NCBI GenBank assembly: GCA_019638805.1
Contig: JAHBTA010000002.1
Location: forward strand, 186,001-250,000
Reading direction: 5' to 3'
DNA: 64,000 nucleotides
From: Microbacteriaceae bacterium
GTDB lineage: Bacteria > Actinomycetota > Actinomycetes > Actinomycetales > Microbacteriaceae
The notes under the pieces: generated by a model
The model's input: only the letters and a program-made list of their open reading frames with translations
Told to the model about the DNA's origin: nothing
Databases searched by the model: none
Part shown: one piece after another, positions 28,210 through 35,231 of the stretch
Numbering within the stretch: position 1 is the stretch's first letter
Layout: every line of letters starts with the position of its first letter
Translations under genes and position numbers: made by a program

Positions 28210-28449
28210 TCAGGGCAGCAGATCGAGCATCTGGGGTCGGGCCTTCATCGCGTGGATGACGAGTTCGTTGCCGCTGTCGAAGACGAGTACAACGGTCTCC
28301 AAGAGCCGCCCCTGGGTGTCGAACCCGAGACGGAGCTGTCGACCGGGATCGGCATCGTCCAGGTCCTCGATCCAGAGGGCCCAGGTCGCTGCGTGGATGG
28401 AGTCCTCGGAACTGATCCCATGCTTGCGCGCGGAAGGGTGGACCTTCAC
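28210..28449 (-). CDS. BrnT-like putative toxin of a small toxin-antitoxin pair
   Basis: 79 residues: S-A-R-K-H-G-I-S-S-E-D-S-I-H-A-A, L-R-L-G-F-D-T-Q-G-R-L-L-E-T-V-V-L-V-F, then I-H-A-M-K-A-R at the end. This order of a His/Ser-rich N-terminus, a beta hairpin with G-x-D-x-x-G-R-L-L-E and a final A-M-x-A-R matches small RelE/BrnT-type toxins. The ATG overlaps the stop of the upstream ribbon-helix-helix gene (ATGA), the antitoxin-first order usual for such modules. Toxin activity is inferred. Confidence 0.6.
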   Translation of the reverse strand: MKVHPSARKHGISSEDSIHAATWALWIEDLDDADPGRQLRLGFDTQGRLLETVVLVFDSGNELVIHAMKARPQMLDLLP

Positions 28450-28703
28450 GCGACGGACGCGGCCAGCGCGTCACGGATGACCTCGGAACGCGAGCGGCTC
28501 TCGCGCGCGGCCCGCGCATCAACGACGGCGAGTTCGTCTGCGGTCAGGCGCACAGCGATCACCTGGGACGGCTCCGCACCGCGACCAGGGCGACCGCGAC
28601 CGCGCCGCTTCAGCACCTCGACGTCGTAACCCGCCTCCGCCTCGGCGGCCCAGGCGGCAATCTGCTCGTCGGTGACGGGCTTCCCGTTCATGGTCTCAGT
28701 CAC
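28446..28703 (-). CDS. Ribbon-helix-helix antitoxin-like protein
   Basis: 85 residues. A charged middle (V-L-K-R-R-G-R-G-R-P-G-R-G) precedes a CopG/Arc type ribbon-helix-helix fold: Q-V-I-A-V-R-L-T-A-D-E-L-A-V-V-D-A-R-A. This type binds DNA and represses its own operon together with the toxin. GTG 28703 is preceded directly by an AT-rich TACAAT element, so it is probably translated from a leaderless mRNA. Confidence 0.7.
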   Translation of the reverse strand: MTETMNGKPVTDEQIAAWAAEAEAGYDVEVLKRRGRGRPGRGAEPSQVIAVRLTADELAVVDARAARESRSRSEVIRDALAASVA

Positions 28704-28709
28704 TGGAAT

Positions 28710-28715
28710 ATTGTA
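28710..28715 (-). promoter_or_regulatory. -10 element TACAAT of the toxin-antitoxin operon
   Basis: On the minus strand TACAAT ends 6 nt before GTG 28703, within an AT-rich stretch (gttatacaatattc) that stands out from the GC-rich surroundings. This position predicts transcription starting at or next to the start codon. The same stretch is a candidate operator for the antitoxin. Confidence 0.55.
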
Positions 28716-28776
28716 TAACGATTCTACTGGTTCACGGACCGGATCGGCCCACGAACCCGAAGGATCGCTTAATCAC

Positions 28777-28808
28777 GAACGGCCCCGAGCCGAAGCCCGG
28801 GGCCGTTC
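28777..28808 (-). terminator. 11-bp hairpin with UUCG loop, likely intrinsic terminator
   Basis: gaacggccccg (28777-28787) pairs perfectly with 28798-28808. Read on the minus strand the loop contains C(UUCG)G closed by two further GC pairs, a very stable tetraloop; on the plus strand it does not. It would end a minus-strand transcript coming from the hairpin-rich region at 29.5 kb. Confidence 0.5.
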
Positions 28809-28907
28809 AGTAACCGACTCGGCGGGATCCCTCGGCCGGCGGTTGTGACACCGCCCGCTCCGGGCGCCTCATCGATTGACCACGACACTACTCCGCTGCC
28901 GCGCGGT

Positions 28908-28938
28908 CGCAAGACGTGAAGTCTCGCTAGATAGTTGA
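28908..28938. repeat. 31-bp direct repeat, left copy
   Basis: Begins cgcaagacgtgaagtctcgc and continues through tagatagttga. It differs at one base (g for t at position 11) from the copy at 29511-29541. This copy also lies in an 8-bp inverted repeat (gaagtctc 28918-28925 / gagacttc 28937-28944). It contains a duplicated version of the helicase gene's last codons and stop. Confidence 0.8.
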
Positions 28939-29240
28939 GACTTCGGGGCCGGCACCCGCGCGGCACGGCCTTTGCGCTGCGGGGCGATCGAGTAGAACTG
29001 CGGGGAGGCCCGCGGGACCGTCGGCGGGGCCGCTCAGCACCGGGCCGTTAAATACTGGCGGCGGTGACTCCTCTGTGGATCGAATACCCCCGTATGCCGA
29101 TCCGCTGGGTGAGGAGATCACCGCCGCCGCTAGTCCCCCAACTAGTGCACTCATGAGAATGCCAGGTGACCCCCGGCGCGTCTGCCCCCAGTGAGAGTGT
29201 CCGCAGAAAGGCGGACACATCGGGGTACAGGAATCAGGGG

Positions 29241-29380
29241 CGACGATCGCGGCCCGACGGGCCGGAATGACGACGCTGCCCTTCGTTTGAGACGGGCACC
29301 GCACTCACCCAAACGATCGCGGCCCGAAGGGCCGGAACCAGGACACTGCCCTGCGTTTGAGACGGGCACGCCCGGCTCAA
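29241..29380 (-). repeat. Two tandem 70-bp structured modules
   Basis: 29241-29310 and 29311-29380 are homologous at exactly 70-bp period, about four fifths identical over the first 60 bp. Each has a hairpin cggccc-NNN-gggccg followed by ctgccct and cgtttgagacgggca. On the minus strand the second module's hairpin has a UUCG tetraloop. In the second module cgtttgag (29354-29361) also pairs with ctcaaacg (29376-29383). Confidence 0.75.
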
Positions 29381-29510
29381 ACGAAGGGCCCCCGATTCCG
29401 CGTTCCACCTGACCGAAGCCGGGCGGTTCGTCGAGTCCCGAGGGCCCTTCTGTTACTTCGGGGCTTGCGCCCCTCAGTGATGAAGACGTTACCGAGCCGT
29501 GACAACACCG

Positions 29511-29541
29511 CGCAAGACGTTAAGTCTCGCTAGATAGTTGA
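29511..29541. repeat. 31-bp direct repeat, right copy (3' end of SNF2 gene)
   Basis: Begins cgcaagacgttaagtctcgc and ends tagatagttga. On the minus strand it supplies Ser-Thr-Ile and the TAG stop of the helicase gene. With the left copy 603 bp away it brackets the hairpin-rich stretch, as attachment sites of an element integrated at a gene's 3' end would. Confidence 0.8.
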
Positions 29542-31665
29542 AGGTTCCAGCGCGTCGCCCAGAAGCGCCACGAGCGCCTCGAGCTGCACCGATCCCGCGG
29601 CCTCCTCAAGGGCGGCCTCCCCGTCGAGCGCGCGCGACGCGAGCCCGGCCTTCGAGTCGATGAGCTCCGAGATCCGGCCGTCGATGGTGCCCGCGGCGAT
29701 GATGCGCCAGGCGGTCACCGGAAGCTCCTGCCCGATGCGGTGCACCCGGTCGATCGCCTGGGTCTGCTCGGCGTTGGTCCACGACAGCTCGGCCAGCACG
29801 ACGTTGGAGGCGACCTGCAGGTTGATGCCGACGCCGGCCGTCAGCAGCGAGCACACCGCGACCTGCACCTCCGGGTCGTTGGTGAACGCGTCGATGGCCG
29901 CGGTGCGCGCCTTGGCCGTCTGCTCGCCTCGGATCGACACGGTCTTCACGCCCGCGTCCGCGAAGTAGCGCTCCGCCGCATCCATGACGTCGATGTGCTT
30001 GGCGAAGAACACCACCTTGCCGACGTTGCGTGCCAGGTTGACCGTGTAGTCCGCGGCCGGCGTGGCCTTGGCCTGGCCGATGCGACGCACCATCGTGAAG
30101 ACGTTGTCGCCGCTCTCGGAGCCCTTGGACTCCTCGAGCTCGGCGGCGGCCACCAGGCGGACGGCATCCTCGTGCTCCAGTTCGGGGCGCGCCGCCGTGA
30201 GCCGGCGGTAGCGCTCCACGAGCCGAGCCACGAGGGCGTCCTCGGCGGCCCGGATCGAACGCCCCGACTCGCCCTCGAGCTCGACCGGGATGTCGGCGAT
30301 GCGGCGCGCAGGGATGTCGGCGGCGACGTCCTGCTTGCGCCGGCGGACGATGCCCATGTCGATCACGGCGGTGCGCGCGGCCGCGAAGAAGCCCGGATCG
30401 CCCGGGCTCAGCTCGGTGTCCTCGAGCTTCTTCATGAGCCGGGGCAGCGGCTTCTTGTCGTCGATCCAGCCCAGGTACTGCCAGATCATCCGGAAGTCCT
30501 CGATCTGGTTGATGAGCGGCGTTCCGGTGAGCGCCACGAAGAGCGCGTTCGGCTGCGCGGCGCGGATGCTGCGCGACAGCGCGAGCACGTTGCGCGAGCG
30601 CTGGGACTCCTTGTTCTTGATGAAGTGAGCCTCGTCGACCACCATGCCCTTGAAACCGCGGCGCGAGAGCCAGGCGACGTGCCGGTCGAGCACCTCGTAG
30701 TTGACGATCACCACGTCGGCGAACGCGTCGATGTCGTCGCCGTCGCCGTGCACGACCGTGGGGACGCGCTGCGGCGTCCACTTCTGCACCTCGCGCGCCC
30801 AGTTGACCTTGACCACGTTGGGCACGACGACCAGCAGCGGGTAGGAGCCGGTGGCCTCGGCCGCGAGGAGCGCCTGCGCGGTCTTCCCCAGACCCGGCTC
30901 GTCCGCCAGGAGGTAGGTGCGGTGACCCGCGCGTGCGCTCTCGATGAAGCGCGCCTGGTGGATCATGAGCTCGAGAGCACCGGGGGCGTCCAGCGACCGG
31001 GGAGCCGGCAGGTTCATGGTCGCCGCTCCCCCGCCCGCGCCCGTCTCGAACGAGCGGAAGAGCGGTTCGATGAGCTCCCAGTTCGCGAGTCGGCCCGCGG
31101 TCGTGGGGGCGGTCTGCGCCGCGGAGAAGTCCGGCGCGAGGAACGGATTCGACATCTGGTACTGCTTGACCGACTGGGGAACGACCTGCTTCTCGACCTC
31201 GGGCGCGACGATCGGCGCCTCGGTCACGACCACGAGGTCGTCGGGCGAGAGCTCGGTTCCGGCCTCCAGGAGCATGCCCCTGCGCACCTCTTGCGCCGCC
31301 GGGCCCAGGGGCGCGGTGTCGGTGAGCAACTGGATGAGGCTCGTGTCGCGCGCGGCGGTCTTGGCCATGATGGTCGCGATGCCGTCCAGGCGGGTGAGCT
31401 CCTTGGTGCGCTCGGCGTCGGTCAGACCCGGGTCCGCCTTGATGCGCGCGCGCTCCTCGCGCACGAGCACGGCGACGACCCGGAACCGGGTGCGGTTGCT
31501 CGGGCTCACCTTGCCGCGCTCGGCCGAGTTCTCGATCGTGCGCACCGTGCGCGCGAGCACGGGGATGATGCCGGTCTCGTCCTGGTGCTGCCGCCGGCGA
31601 GTCTGCGCCGCCGGGCGCTTCCCGCCCGTGCGCTGACGCTTGGCGGACTGGCCGGATGTGGCCAT
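29530..31665 (-). CDS. SNF2-family ATPase/helicase
   Basis: 711 residues. Residues 1-230 are a basic, mostly helical N-terminal extension; the SNF2 motor follows with Walker A D-E-P-G-L-G-K-T (255-262), D-E-A-H (344-347), A-L-T-G-T-P-L-I-N-Q, and in the second lobe A-G-V-G-I-N-L-Q and D-R-V-H-R-I-G-Q. It resembles short bacterial SMARCAL1-like or annealing-helicase-like proteins rather than RapA. It probably translocates on double-stranded DNA. ATG 31665 has GAGGAG four nt upstream. Its 3' end lies in a direct repeat copied 603 bp further on. Confidence 0.85.
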   Translation of the reverse strand: MATSGQSAKRQRTGGKRPAAQTRRRQHQDETGIIPVLARTVRTIENSAERGKVSPSNRTRFRVVAVLVREERARIKADPGLTDAERTKELTRLDGIATIMAKTAARDTSLIQLLTDTAPLGPAAQEVRRGMLLEAGTELSPDDLVVVTEAPIVAPEVEKQVVPQSVKQYQMSNPFLAPDFSAAQTAPTTAGRLANWELIEPLFRSFETGAGGGAATMNLPAPRSLDAPGALELMIHQARFIESARAGHRTYLLADEPGLGKTAQALLAAEATGSYPLLVVVPNVVKVNWAREVQKWTPQRVPTVVHGDGDDIDAFADVVIVNYEVLDRHVAWLSRRGFKGMVVDEAHFIKNKESQRSRNVLALSRSIRAAQPNALFVALTGTPLINQIEDFRMIWQYLGWIDDKKPLPRLMKKLEDTELSPGDPGFFAAARTAVIDMGIVRRRKQDVAADIPARRIADIPVELEGESGRSIRAAEDALVARLVERYRRLTAARPELEHEDAVRLVAAAELEESKGSESGDNVFTMVRRIGQAKATPAADYTVNLARNVGKVVFFAKHIDVMDAAERYFADAGVKTVSIRGEQTAKARTAAIDAFTNDPEVQVAVCSLLTAGVGINLQVASNVVLAELSWTNAEQTQAIDRVHRIGQELPVTAWRIIAAGTIDGRISELIDSKAGLASRALDGEAALEEAAGSVQLEALVALLGDALEPSTI

Positions 31666-31833
31666 GTGGCTCCTCGGTGAAGCCGCCGCGGGTGCGCGTG
31701 CACCGGGCGGTTCGGTGAACAGTGATGCGGGCCCTGGAGCGACGGAAACCCGTGCTGCCCCGAAACCGGCTCAACCGGCGGGACGGACCGTACCCCGATC
31801 ATACCATCGTGTACCCCCGGTTAGGCTCGGAAT

Positions 31834-33072
31834 GTGATCGCGCTCACGTTCCGGGCACTGGTCCGGACCTGGCCGGCCCTGCTCGCATGGTTCCTGGCCG
31901 GCTGGGCGGTGCGCCTGGTGATGCTGCGGATCGCGGGCTGGGTGGGCGAGAACGTCGACCCGCTCCTGGGCCAACTGATCCTGCCGATCGCCGTGCTGGC
32001 GCGCCTCGCGAGCTACGTCGCGATGTTCCTGGTGCTGAGGGCCGAACTGCCCCACTACACCCGTCTGGAGAACGTCGCCGATCGCGCCGAGCCCGGACCG
32101 CCGGCCGGCTTCCTATCGTCCTGGCTGTCCACGGTGGGTGCCGCGGTGGTCCCGTTCTTCGTGATCTACGCCGCCTGGGGCCTCATCAACGAGGACGGCA
32201 TCGCCTACGCGCGCGCGGCCGTCGACGTGCTCAACGTCGAAACCGAGGGCACCGCCCTCGACACCCCGTTCTCGTGGCAGACCGTGTCGATCGTCGTGGT
32301 CGCATTCGCCCTGCGCCGAGTGATGGCCCGCTTCGCCGCCAAGCTGCCCGGCTGGACGGGTCTCGTCGCGGTGTACCTCGAGGCGGTCTGGGTCTTCATC
32401 GCGGTCTCGTTCATTCGCGACCTGCTCATCGGGCTGCCCGACTGGTTCGCGACGCGCCGCATGTTCGCCTGGGCGGTGGACGGCTGGGCGTCGCTGCGCG
32501 AGTCCATCCCCGCCATCGACTGGGTCACCGAGGCGTGGGGCTGGATCACGCGGCAGCTCGGCGAGGCGGTCTTCCAACCTCTCGCCTGGCTGGCGCTCGC
32601 GGCGATCGTGCTGGCCGGGACACTGGTCGTTCCCCGGAGCCCGAGCCGGGGACGTCTCGCCGCGGTCGGCAAGGCCGCCACGCGCCGGTGGGAGGCGGTC
32701 GGACCGCGCACCCGTCGCATCCTGATGTGGCCCGTCAACGGACTGCGAGAGCGCTGGGAGCCCATCGCGAGCGCTTTCCGGCTGGTCTGGCGCGCCGGTC
32801 CGGTGGTCATGGGGGTGTACGTCCTCGCCTTCGGCGTGCTCACCGTCGGTTCGGAGTGGCTGCGCTACGCGGTGTATCACCTGCTCGGTCCGCACGAACT
32901 GCGATGGTGGATCGCCTGGGACGAGCCCATCGGGCTCGCGATCGACGTCGTGATCTATCTGCTGCAGCTGTGCCTCGTGGCGGCCGCGTACGACCGGTGC
33001 CTCAAGGCGCTCGACGAGCGGGTCAGTGCTCCAGAAGCAGAACTCGCTCAGGCAGGAACGCCCCGCGGGTGA
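31834..33072 (+). CDS. Polytopic membrane protein, unknown function
   Basis: 412 residues with about eight membrane segments spread along the length and Trp-rich loops; a basic region (A-T-R-R-W-E-A-V-G-P-R-T-R-R) lies about 285-305. No recognisable transporter or enzyme motif. GTG 31834 has TAGGCT at 31822-31827 six nt upstream, a likely leaderless start divergent from the helicase. The last 50 nt overlap the convergent gene at 33023. Confidence 0.7.
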   Translation: MIALTFRALVRTWPALLAWFLAGWAVRLVMLRIAGWVGENVDPLLGQLILPIAVLARLASYVAMFLVLRAELPHYTRLENVADRAEPGPPAGFLSSWLSTVGAAVVPFFVIYAAWGLINEDGIAYARAAVDVLNVETEGTALDTPFSWQTVSIVVVAFALRRVMARFAAKLPGWTGLVAVYLEAVWVFIAVSFIRDLLIGLPDWFATRRMFAWAVDGWASLRESIPAIDWVTEAWGWITRQLGEAVFQPLAWLALAAIVLAGTLVVPRSPSRGRLAAVGKAATRRWEAVGPRTRRILMWPVNGLRERWEPIASAFRLVWRAGPVVMGVYVLAFGVLTVGSEWLRYAVYHLLGPHELRWWIAWDEPIGLAIDVVIYLLQLCLVAAAYDRCLKALDERVSAPEAELAQAGTPRG

Positions 33073-33613
33073 TGTAGAGCCGGGCGTCCTCGGCGACGCC
33101 CTCCGGCACCACGAAGACCGCCTCCCAGGTGAACCGGCCGCCGTCGGAGAGGGTGCAGTTGGCCTCCAGGTCGCCGCTCGGGTAATAGTCGATGTCGCTG
33201 CCCGATGCCACGTCCCAGGTGCGCTCGCCCGAGGGGCCATCCGCGGCGAGCTCCGCATCGCAGCGGAACACGTCGTCGGGTAGGCCCGTGGCGTCCACCT
33301 CGATGAGCGCGGCGACCGCCTCGGTGCCCTCGATGAGACCGACCTCGCGGCCCACGGAGCTGTCCCACGGGACGATCGTGTAGTCCGTCAGCGTGAGGGA
33401 CACGGGGGGCGCCGGCGTGGCGGTGCCGTCCTCCGGCAGCGGCCGCTGCGGAACGAACTGCCCGGCCTCGCCCAGCGGGACGACAGTCCACGTCGGAGCC
33501 TTCCCGGCGTAATAGGCGAACCAGGAGACCGACGCTGCGGCGACGAGCGCGCCCGGGACGATCACGATCAGGGAGATGAGCGCCCAGCGGTTGCGACGCA
33601 GCCACGCTCTCAC
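33023..33613 (-). CDS. Single-pass exported protein, last of a four-gene unit
   Basis: 196 residues: a membrane segment at about 11-33 preceded by basic residues, then an extracytoplasmic beta-rich domain with one Cys pair (R-C-D-A and N-C-T-L). No known family recognised. ATG 33613 overlaps the stop of the upstream gene (ATGA). The C-terminus overlaps the convergent membrane protein gene by 50 nt. Confidence 0.65.
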   Translation of the reverse strand: MRAWLRRNRWALISLIVIVPGALVAAASVSWFAYYAGKAPTWTVVPLGEAGQFVPQRPLPEDGTATPAPPVSLTLTDYTIVPWDSSVGREVGLIEGTEAVAALIEVDATGLPDDVFRCDAELAADGPSGERTWDVASGSDIDYYPSGDLEANCTLSDGGRFTWEAVFVVPEGVAEDARLYITRGAFLPERVLLLEH

Positions 33614-34173
33614 GAGGCCACCCGGGCCGGCGGGAGGATGGTCACCGAGCGCTCATGCTCGAGCGAGCCGAGGTCCAGGTGCAACTCGGCCACATCGTCG
33701 AGGAAGGCGTCGGCATCGGTGCCGATGCGCAGCACCGCATCGTCTGCTCCCGGCAGTTCGAGCACCGACTCGGGCAGCTCGACCAGGATCGATCCCGCCC
33801 ACGGCAGACCGGGCTGACCCGAGGCGCCCTGGTCGAGCGCGTCCAGGTCGGCGCGCGTGCTGAGCACGTAACGGTTGGGTCCGATGCGGAGTCCCGCTGT
33901 GATGCCGCCGCGTTCGATGCGCCGCTCGAACTGCAGGTCCACCACGAGCCACACCCCGTCGGTCGTCCCGATCCACTCGGGGGTCTGCACGCGATCCGCC
34001 AGGCGCACGCGGGTGACGGTGACCGAGAACGCCCGCAGGTCGACCGGGACACCCAACTCGCGCACCTCGGTCACGTAGGAGGACTGCATGAGCTCCTCGG
34101 AGGGCACGAGCGTCGAGATCCCGAGGGCGGCCGCGAGCAGGACACCCCCGGCGGCCATCGTGCGCCCCCTCAT
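33610..34173 (-). CDS. Exported protein with N-terminal anchor, third gene of the unit
   Basis: 187 residues: signal-like N-terminus (M-A-A-G-G-V-L-L-A-A-A-L-G-I), then a beta-rich extracytoplasmic domain (V-D-L-R-A-F-S-V-T-V-T-R-V-R-L-A-D-R-V, V-W-L-V-V-D-L-Q-F) of the kind seen in DUF4352-like telokin/immunoprotective domains. Similar strand patterns occur in its two neighbours, so the three may be related. Overlaps both neighbours by four nt. Confidence 0.6.
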   Translation of the reverse strand: MRGRTMAAGGVLLAAALGISTLVPSEELMQSSYVTEVRELGVPVDLRAFSVTVTRVRLADRVQTPEWIGTTDGVWLVVDLQFERRIERGGITAGLRIGPNRYVLSTRADLDALDQGASGQPGLPWAGSILVELPESVLELPGADDAVLRIGTDADAFLDDVAELHLDLGSLEHERSVTILPPARVAS

Positions 34174-34781
34174 CGCTCCCCCACCGTCCGGATGGCGTAG
34201 CCCGCCGGCTCGAGGATCCAGAGCAGCCCGTACCCGAGGGTCGACTTCTGCGGGACCCCGTCGAACAGGGCGATGCGCAGCTCATCCCCCGGCTCGATCG
34301 ACCCCCGCGGGATCGTCCAGACCAGCAGCAGCTCCCGCTCCAGGCCGGGATTGAGCTCGGGCAGCGTGGTGCCGTCGGCGGCGAGCACGTAGTCGATGGG
34401 CACGAACCCGGTCGACAGGTTCACGCCATCGATCTCCGGGACGAGGTAGCCGCCCAGATCGCTCGCACGCGCGGGCTCGGCGGTCGTGTTCGTGAACTCG
34501 GCGCGCACCACCAGGTAGATCTCGGCCGGATCGCCGGGCAGCGGGTCGGGCGCGTCATAGCCGGCCGGGTGATGATCCATGGTCAGCCATGCCTCGCCCA
34601 CGCGCACATCGAACCGGTGCGTGTGGAGCACCTGGTTCGCGGCGTACTCGGGCAGCACCCGGCTGCGCAGCTCGACCGTGTCCCACCCGCCGAGCGGCCA
34701 GGCGATGAGCGCGGCGAGCACGACGGGCGCCACGATCCAGACCAGCACAGGGATACGGCGAAGACGCCGCGCGATGCTCAC
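34170..34781 (-). CDS. Exported protein with N-terminal anchor, second gene of the unit
   Basis: 203 residues from GTG 34781, which overlaps the previous stop (GTGA). A basic N-terminus and a membrane segment (about 8-30) precede an extracytoplasmic beta-sandwich-like domain (I-Y-L-V-V-R-A-E-F-T-N-T-T, L-L-L-V-W-T-I-P). Likely a surface-facing binding or accessory protein; no enzyme motif is visible. Extending the reading frame upstream would run through the overlapping gene, so the GTG is preferred. Confidence 0.6.
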   Translation of the reverse strand: MSIARRLRRIPVLVWIVAPVVLAALIAWPLGGWDTVELRSRVLPEYAANQVLHTHRFDVRVGEAWLTMDHHPAGYDAPDPLPGDPAEIYLVVRAEFTNTTAEPARASDLGGYLVPEIDGVNLSTGFVPIDYVLAADGTTLPELNPGLERELLLVWTIPRGSIEPGDELRIALFDGVPQKSTLGYGLLWILEPAGYAIRTVGER

Positions 34782-35143
34782 CTGCGCGCGTCCTGGTCGT
34801 TCGCGTCCACCTTGACGAACGCGGCGGCAAGTACGAACACGATGATCGCCAGGTACTGCGCGGCGACCCAGAGCGGCCCATCGAAGGGGATCGGGAAAAC
34901 CGGGTTCCACCCCACGGCGATCGCGATCAGCAGCGGTATCCACCACCAGTGGCGGGCCTGAAAGGCGAAGAACGCGACGATGAGCGCGAGGATCGACACG
35001 ACGTAGCGGATGACGATGAAGCCCTCCGACTCGATGAGCGCCACGCCCACGAGCAACGCGATCCCGGCCAGGATGCCCGGCGCGAGTGCGATACGACGGG
35101 TCGCCTTCCGCCCGTAGCGGTCGCGATCCGGGGTGGCAGCCAT
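34778..35143 (-). CDS. Four-segment membrane protein (DUF6804-like), first gene of the unit
   Basis: 121 residues: a basic N-terminus (D-R-Y-G-R-K-A-T-R-R), then four hydrophobic segments with F-F-A-F-Q-A-R-H-W-W-W-I-P and W-N-P-V-F-P-I-P-F between them. The layout is like the DUF6804 family, by eye only. TACCCT at 35151-35156 ends 7 nt before ATG 35143, which favours this start and a leaderless transcript for the four-gene unit reaching 33023. Confidence 0.65.
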   Translation of the reverse strand: MAATPDRDRYGRKATRRIALAPGILAGIALLVGVALIESEGFIVIRYVVSILALIVAFFAFQARHWWWIPLLIAIAVGWNPVFPIPFDGPLWVAAQYLAIIVFVLAAAFVKVDANDQDARR

Positions 35144-35231
35144 CACCTCCAGGGTAACCGGGCATTGCCGGGGCGTTCGCCGCTCGGTTAACCTGGCGCC
35201 GCATCCACCACGACCCCGGAAGGAGAGCGCC

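Larger units (their letters stand above)
28809..29529 (-). ncRNA. Candidate large structured RNA (no convincing protein gene)
   Basis: Over 700 bp without a supported gene but with many hairpins: a nested three-helix arm at 29057-29128, an 8-bp stem at 29197-29218, two 70-bp homologous modules at 29241-29380, a 9-bp long-range stem (gaagggccc 29383-29391 / gggcccttc 29442-29450), and ggggc/gcccc at 29459-29472. Tetraloops indicate the minus strand: GNRA (GCAA) in 29459-29472 and C(UUCG)G in the second module. I do not recognise it as tmRNA, SRP RNA, 6S or RNase P. The RNA call is an inference from structure alone. Confidence 0.35.

Noticed and set aside
28927..29304. 125-residue ORF on the minus strand in the hairpin region
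   Set aside because: No ribosome-binding site, Pro/Ala-rich low-complexity product and no known domain. Its last residues (Ser-Thr-Ile, stop) come from the direct repeat copy, not from a conserved protein.
29241..29380. Two 70-bp repeats as a minimal CRISPR array
   Set aside because: Both halves of each 70-bp unit are conserved, so there is no variable spacer, only two units exist and no cas gene is present.
29191..29412. 73-residue ORF on the plus strand in the hairpin region
   Set aside because: Arg/Pro-rich, no initiation signals, and it runs through the tandem structured modules.
28809..29529. tmRNA, SRP RNA, RNase P RNA or 6S RNA in the gene-free region
   Set aside because: None of the signatures I know (tmRNA ends with CCA and a tag reading frame, the SRP GGAAG..AGC loop, RNase P P4 core) is visible.
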